Positions 21,250 to 26,531 of a DNA stretch of 26,531 nucleotides are shown in pieces. The stretch spans positions 1 to 26,531 of the IMG/VR virus record IMGVR_UViG_3300047564_004116, one strand, 5' to 3'. The notes beneath the pieces were generated by a model. That model had not been told where the DNA came from. It did not search any database and saw only the letters and a list, made by a program, of their open reading frames with translations. Within the stretch, counting starts at the first letter, position 1. Every line of letters begins with the position of its first letter. Both the position numbers and the translations under genes were made by a program. Origin of the DNA: a virus.

Positions 21250-24200
21250 CCGAACGAAGCAACTACGCGAATATCTTGAATTTTTGGAACAAATACTGGA
21301 TTAGAACTTCTCATCACAATTTTAATTGCGAATGAAGTAAAATCAGAAAGATTAGAAATGCTATACTTATATTCTTTGTATGATGCTTGTTCTTCTATGT
21401 AACCAGCAATAGTATTATTGCTAGAAGGAATTACTCTTACATCTGGAATCCCTGTTTCATTAAAATATTGCCAACCCAAATCATCAAAATTAAATTGGGA
21501 ACTTGCTGGTTTTATCTTGTATAATACAAGAATATCGTCTTCTTCAAATACATTGGCAGTTAATTTTACATCTAATCCAGTGGAAGGAGTTTCTAAACTA
21601 ATTTCTTTAGTTATATATTTTGCAATAGAAGAACTATTTTTAGAAATTTCTGGAACAAACAAAATACCAGAGGAATAATCAACGCTCTTGATTTCAAGAT
21701 AATTTTTGGTATCAGATGGTTGGTTTTCGTATGTAATGAAATCTCCTACTCTAAAAATATCTGGAACTTGATCTAAATCACTGGTGAATGGAGATCTTGC
21801 ATAATCAGAACCAGTGGTTGCCGCTGCAGTGTAGTTATTATTAATTGGATTTTTATTATTTGAAATACGAAGCTCTCTCTTTTCTGCATCCCAAAGAACT
21901 ACTCTTCCACTGATAACGTTTGTGTATGACTTAGTTACATCAGTTTTATCGATAGCGGAGATGACAGAATTGTATGGGAAATTAATTAAAACATCTTCAA
22001 TTCCAGAAGAACTTACGAACAATTCTGTTAGACTTCCCTGAGAAACAAATACTAAATTTTCACTTGGAACAAATAAAGTATCTGTTAACATCTTCACATA
22101 AATTTCTCCAGTTGCTTGATCTAACTTTAATAATATTGCTTGTGCTTTTGAAGTATTTCCAGTCACAATCTTTGGATTTGCGGCATCTCCAAAATTAATA
22201 GTATTTGCTCCAGTTCCAGTTACAGTGAATTTATATATTGGGTAGAATTTAATTATTTGATCTCTTCTTCCAAAGCGTTTTTCATCTCCCTTTGATTTTT
22301 CTACATAGTTATTCACTAACTTAACAGAACAAGATCTTAAATCAATTACGGGAGATAAATACGAAACTGAAGAAGATAATGATAACTTATAAATTAAAGA
22401 TCTTTGATTTATAGTATCTGAATTTACCAATTCATTAATTCTTGATGCTAACACTTTTTGATTATTGAAATAATGATCTTCATTTAAAAATGTTTTTTCG
22501 AACCCAGTTTGAGAATATGTATTGTAATTTGTAACTCCAGAATCAAAAGGAATAATGTTAACAGTCTTAACTTCAGCATCTAGTTGAGTATCGCTGAAAT
22601 TTAAATATGCAACTTGAGCAAAAAGTTTTTCGTATTTTCTATTGTATGTTGATAAAACTTTAGATCCTCCACCAACATCATTAGAAGATGCTCTAACTTC
22701 TGGATTGATAGTGTAAAAATCTGAACCACAATTATCAATTTTAAATAGAGTGGTATTTAAAGTCTCCGAAGATATTCCTCCTACATCAGCACAATTTTTG
22801 AAGCTAACGTAAGATTTACCACTATCTTCAAAACCATTATTCTTGTGAATAACTTTAATAATTTTATTATTGTTCTTGAATAATGTTGAAGTTGAAGTAG
22901 TGTCGGAAAGAGAATCGGTTTCAAATGGAGTTGAATCCAATAACTCATATCCTAATGTTTCGTTAGTTAATTCTACGATACCAGTTCTAGAAATATCAAA
23001 CTCTGCTCTATATAAAGTGAATTTAATATCTTCAAACAAATCTTCTGACCACGTATCAACGTTTTGTGATTTAAATACTGATCCTAGTAAAGGTTGTGAT
23101 GTTACTACAGAATTAGTAGAAATTTCATTCTCTCCTAGTTTAGATGCCCAAATTACATAATCTGTTGAATCAGATTCAACTGCGAACGCATATTCTGTAT
23201 TATTTTGTAGGTAAACAGGATATTCAAAATTAAATCTTGTTGGAGTAGTGGAATCAGTTACTGCAGTGGTTCCAGGATCGACTGCAACACCCATACGAAC
23301 CGCTGGTGTATCAATCGTTAGGATTGCTTTAATAGACGCATTCGCTGCCTGTAAACCAGTTCCTTTGATGATAACTGATGGCGCTTCGGTGTATCCAGAT
23401 CCTTTAACGTTTAATGAAACATCATATATTTTTCCACTAGATACAAGACATGATGCAGTAGCATTAATTCCTCCAATTAACTGGGGGCTTTCTATGGTTA
23501 ATTGGGCACTCTCGTATCCTGTTCCACAATTACTAATTTCTAAAGCAGTAATTCTTCCAGAATTCTTTGCTATGGTTACATTTAATTGAGTTGCATTTGC
23601 TGCATTATATGTAACTAGAGAAGGAATAGATAGAGTTTCATTTTGTATGAATGTTTTGCCATTGTGATTATCTAATACTAAAGTGTAGACTTGATCATTA
23701 GTAAGAGTGAATACTCCTGTTACTGATGGAACAATTTCTACGTTGTTTTTATCAATGATTGATTTTATAGGACCAGAAGCACCTGAAGATGTTCCAGTGA
23801 CAGTTTCTCCTTTGGTAACATATAAAGTTCCGTTGGTATATACTCTTAGATATGTGTTGGGATTTAATACACACTCACTACCAGGAACAATATATTTGCC
23901 TGGTTTTCCACTTTCTATATTGGTTAAATATACTTTAATTGGAATAGTAGAACTCTTTTTACTAAAATAAAGATCCAAACCTGTCAAGAAAACACCACCT
24001 GGATATTTTTCGATCAAGAATGATTGTGATAATGGATTTGGAGTAGTGGTTGCTTTTGTGTTGTCAACATATTGTATACCCTCTTCTCCTTTGAAGATAG
24101 CTGGCGATGTTGAAATTATAGTTGACGGTTGGTTTGGTAGTGAACCAGTAACAAAGAAAGTAGTTTGTGTAAATGAATCTACTGTGCTGTCTGTCAATCC

Positions 24201-26531
24201 ATTACTGTCGGAAGTAAATCTAACAGTTTTGTTTCCTGCTATAAATGATAGTGGTGATGCAGTAGTATCATATTGAACTGTTTTCACATCTCCAGTCCAT
24301 TCTGTGTTTACTTGTGGTGGAACTCCAGATGGGAATATAAGCAATCCACTAGCATTTCCGTTTTCGTCTGTCGTTAATCCTTGACCAAAAGTTGACAGTG
24401 AGTTTCCAGCAATACCTGTAAATCTAAAATCTTGTGCAATCCATCTATCTACATTTTTACCATCAATAAAAGCAAAGAGTTTACTCTTTGGTTTCATACG
24501 AGTAACAGTAAAAAATACTGGAACAGATCTACAGAACAGTTGTAGAGATGATACTACAGTGTTTGAACCTTGAGTCTTTGTTGGAACAGATTGTGCAAGT
24601 TGATTGTTTTGTGGGCTTATATTAGAACTACTTGCTGTTGATGCTAAACTAGTCGTAGCAGAAGAAGAAATAGAAGATATATCTGTTAATGTATTAATAT
24701 TAAAGAAAACTCTATTTGTTCCGATCCAATTTACAATATAGTTATTGTGTAAACTAGAGAAACCTTCTCTACTGTCATTTTTTGCATAAAATACTGAGAA
24801 TACTTTACTATCGTTATCTAATATTAAAGGTTTTTCGGTATCATCAAACCACTGGTCGATGTTTGGAGATAACTTAATTTCACCAACATATTGACCAACA
24901 ACAAATGGATTTACGCTGAGAGTTTTTGTTGCAAAATTATTTGATATAGCAGAAATACTCGTATATGGTAATGTAATAATATCACCAGTTTTTTTATAAG
25001 CATTTAGTGTTCTCTGCTCATCTCTTTCTTGGATCTCTCTTAGAATAAACGAAGATTCTGATGATCTTGGTCTTAATGTAGATTGTTGAGTATCAATAGC
25101 ACACTTATAATCAATTGATCCTAGATTACCAACTGCATGATTTTCAAAATTATCGACAATAAAACCACTCTTAAATCTATCAATACCAATATCATCTTTT
25201 ACTTGCATATTTAATGCTTGTTGTTCTAGAACACTTAGCAACGTGTATTGTTCAAGACGTTCGATACGTTTTTCTAATTTTCCAATATCTCTCATCGTGT
25301 ATCTACGATTATCAACTGGAATAATTTTTACATCATTCGGCGTGGTTGTGTATGCTGGAATATACATGTAGTATAATGCCAGAGAATCATCTACATCTGT
25401 TGGTTTTGTTGGGTTTAATGAAGCATTTCCTTCTTTTACAAAAAATTCTCCTTTCTTGTTTAAGAATACTCCATCAATTCTATCTAGATATTGTTTTGAA
25501 GTAAATGAAACGGTGAATTCTAAATTTTGTTCTGTAGCTGGAGTGCTAGAAGTAATACCTGCAGATCCAGTGAAACTATTAAAATCAGTTACCGATAGTA
25601 AAGAGGTATCTTGATAACCAGTGATGATAGATTTTGAATCAACTTTTGGTCTGAAATCAAATACATCTCTTAAAGAAGTATTTCCATAAACTACTGAATT
25701 GAAAGATGGAATCTCGTCAATCTCTACCCCTGCTTCATGTAGGTAAGAATCTACCGTGCAGAAATCACCCTGAGAGTGTTCGAAATAATCAAAACACACA
25801 ATTAATTGACCTACAGGAGGAGTAAATCCTGGTTTTAGAATAAGTCTAGAGACATCATAGAATGTATCTCTTTGACCATCATCAAAAGAAAATCTTTCTG
25901 TTACATCTGTTCCTGTAACTAGTTCTCCTGAAGCCGATACTACTGGAGGTGTTTGCAGCGTGCCTTCGTAAATATAACGAATTTTAAATACATCAGAATA
26001 TGATAAGATATCAGTGCTATTGCTATCATAATCCAAACCTCTCAATGCAACAACTCTGTCGCCAGGAGAGACAATCAGAATACGCTTATTTCTATTGACA
26101 GTTTTTAGTCTTGGTCTTGCCTTGCTTACTTCAACTGTTGCAGATAATTTTAAAATAGGAAAATCAGTATCAGTTCCGAAGAATGTGGATGGTAGATTAA
26201 TACTAACACTACCAGCAGTCAACCCACTAGCACTATCTATAGAATTACTGATTTGAACTTGATCAGATTTTAAATAAATTATATCACCAGAATTGACAGG
26301 AACACCCCCAGATAATCCATTATAAGTAGTTGCAGATCTTTTACTTAGGACAGTAAGTAAAAAATTAGACTCAGTAAAAGAAACAAACCTTTGTGTTCCG
26401 TATGGAAGTTGAGCAGCAAAAGTAATACTACCTCCACTAGTAGAAGCTACAGTAACAAAATCTCTTCTAAAATTATATTTGATTCCAGAATCATCAGGAT
26501 CTTGAACAATAGTTTCTACATATTTTGCTCC
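21246..26531 (-). CDS. Large DUF4815-like virion structural protein, 5' end outside window
   Basis: The frame is open from the window edge through 1761 codons to TGA at 21248-21246. The TTG at 26222 is internal; upstream codons (PYGTQRFVSFTESNFL and others) are coding. From the window edge, about residues 205-305 hold RFSFDDGQRDTFYDVSRL, CFDYFEHSQGDFCTVDSY and YGNTSLRDVFDFRPK, which I associate with DUF4815 in phage structural proteins. Next come a coiled coil (GKLEKRIERLEQYTLL, about 410), a segment NPLSQSFLIEKYPGGVFLTG with a jelly-roll-like follow-on (IPIKVYLTN), two GxGY repeats, and a beta-rich C-terminus with FVPKIQDIRVVASFG. It is likely a baseplate-to-fibre or virion protein in a position comparable to T4 gp9/gp10. 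No domain search was run. Confidence 0.8.
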   Translation of the reverse strand, partial: GAKYVETIVQDPDDSGIKYNFRRDFVTVASTSGGSITFAAQLPYGTQRFVSFTESNFLLTVLSKRSATTYNGLSGGVPVNSGDIIYLKSDQVQISNSIDSASGLTAGSVSINLPSTFFGTDTDFPILKLSATVEVSKARPRLKTVNRNKRILIVSPGDRVVALRGLDYDSNSTDILSYSDVFKIRYIYEGTLQTPPVVSASGELVTGTDVTERFSFDDGQRDTFYDVSRLILKPGFTPPVGQLIVCFDYFEHSQGDFCTVDSYLHEAGVEIDEIPSFNSVVYGNTSLRDVFDFRPKVDSKSIITGYQDTSLLSVTDFNSFTGSAGITSSTPATEQNLEFTVSFTSKQYLDRIDGVFLNKKGEFFVKEGNASLNPTKPTDVDDSLALYYMYIPAYTTTPNDVKIIPVDNRRYTMRDIGKLEKRIERLEQYTLLSVLEQQALNMQVKDDIGIDRFKSGFIVDNFENHAVGNLGSIDYKCAIDTQQSTLRPRSSESSFILREIQERDEQRTLNAYKKTGDIITLPYTSISAISNNFATKTLSVNPFVVGQYVGEIKLSPNIDQWFDDTEKPLILDNDSKVFSVFYAKNDSREGFSSLHNNYIVNWIGTNRVFFNINTLTDISSISSSATTSLASTASSSNISPQNNQLAQSVPTKTQGSNTVVSSLQLFCRSVPVFFTVTRMKPKSKLFAFIDGKNVDRWIAQDFRFTGIAGNSLSTFGQGLTTDENGNASGLLIFPSGVPPQVNTEWTGDVKTVQYDTTASPLSFIAGNKTVRFTSDSNGLTDSTVDSFTQTTFFVTGSLPNQPSTIISTSPAIFKGEEGIQYVDNTKATTTPNPLSQSFLIEKYPGGVFLTGLDLYFSKKSSTIPIKVYLTNIESGKPGKYIVPGSECVLNPNTYLRVYTNGTLYVTKGETVTGTSSGASGPIKSIIDKNNVEIVPSVTGVFTLTNDQVYTLVLDNHNGKTFIQNETLSIPSLVTYNAANATQLNVTIAKNSGRITALEISNCGTGYESAQLTIESPQLIGGINATASCLVSSGKIYDVSLNVKGSGYTEAPSVIIKGTGLQAANASIKAILTIDTPAVRMGVAVDPGTTAVTDSTTPTRFNFEYPVYLQNNTEYAFAVESDSTDYVIWASKLGENEISTNSVVTSQPLLGSVFKSQNVDTWSEDLFEDIKFTLYRAEFDISRTGIVELTNETLGYELLDSTPFETDSLSDTTSTSTLFKNNNKIIKVIHKNNGFEDSGKSYVSFKNCADVGGISSETLNTTLFKIDNCGSDFYTINPEVRASSNDVGGGSKVLSTYNRKYEKLFAQVAYLNFSDTQLDAEVKTVNIIPFDSGVTNYNTYSQTGFEKTFLNEDHYFNNQKVLASRINELVNSDTINQRSLIYKLSLSSSVSYLSPVIDLRSCSVKLVNNYVEKSKGDEKRFGRRDQIIKFYPIYKFTVTGTGANTINFGDAANPKIVTGNTSKAQAILLKLDQATGEIYVKMLTDTLFVPSENLVFVSQGSLTELFVSSSGIEDVLINFPYNSVISAIDKTDVTKSYTNVISGRVVLWDAEKRELRISNNKNPINNNYTAAATTGSDYARSPFTSDLDQVPDIFRVGDFITYENQPSDTKNYLEIKSVDYSSGILFVPEISKNSSSIAKYITKEISLETPSTGLDVKLTANVFEEDDILVLYKIKPASSQFNFDDLGWQYFNETGIPDVRVIPSSNNTIAGYIEEQASYKEYKYSISNLSDFTSFAIKIVMRSSNPVFVPKIQDIRVVASFG

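Overview
The window reads as part of the late (virion structural) region of a T4-like myovirus. The best fit is a marine cyanophage of Prochlorococcus or Synechococcus. The evidence is AT-rich DNA, the neck/tail genes 13-14-15 in T4 order, T4-type late promoter boxes (TATAAATA), very large fibre-like proteins with GxGY repeats, a DUF4815-type structural protein, and several small 2-oxoglutarate/Fe(II) dioxygenase genes. Host and taxon are inferences; no host gene, tRNA, insertion sequence or CRISPR array was seen. Every gene I accept lies on the minus strand, so transcription runs from high to low coordinates. Packing is tight: no gene-free gap exceeds about 65 bases, and several junctions are ATGA or TAATG overlaps.

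In transcription order, the right part (26531 to 16401) encodes four proteins. First is a large DUF4815-like structural protein whose 5' end lies outside the window. Next come a 72-residue coiled-coil protein and a 1376-residue repeat-rich fibre-like protein. Last is a 169-residue protein that looks like a stand-alone copy of the 1376-residue protein's C-terminal domain. The middle (16356 to 6214) is one giant 3380-residue fibre gene. It has a beta-helix-like region that appears to be split by a long helical insert carrying five two-cysteine modules, then fibre-shaft repeats and a C-terminal peptidase S74 intramolecular chaperone. One base later comes a 507-residue glycine-rich protein resembling the polyglycine tip adhesins (gp38 type) of T2/S16-like phages.

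Behind the adhesin (4661 to 2197) lie four consecutive, divergent 2-oxoglutarate/Fe(II) dioxygenase genes, all with their iron-binding residues. They are followed by a 64-residue coiled-coil gene that forms a miniature transcription unit of its own. Then come a hairpin terminator, the neck genes 13 and 14, and the start of gene 15 (tail-sheath terminator).

In T4 the interval before gene 13 holds genes 9-12 and wac (fibre socket, baseplate rim, short fibres, whiskers). Here it is filled by giant fibre/adhesin genes plus the oxygenase cluster. The most provocative reading is that one or more prolyl-hydroxylase-like enzymes modify the collagen-like G-X-Y adhesin encoded directly upstream. That is an inference from adjacency and sequence type only.
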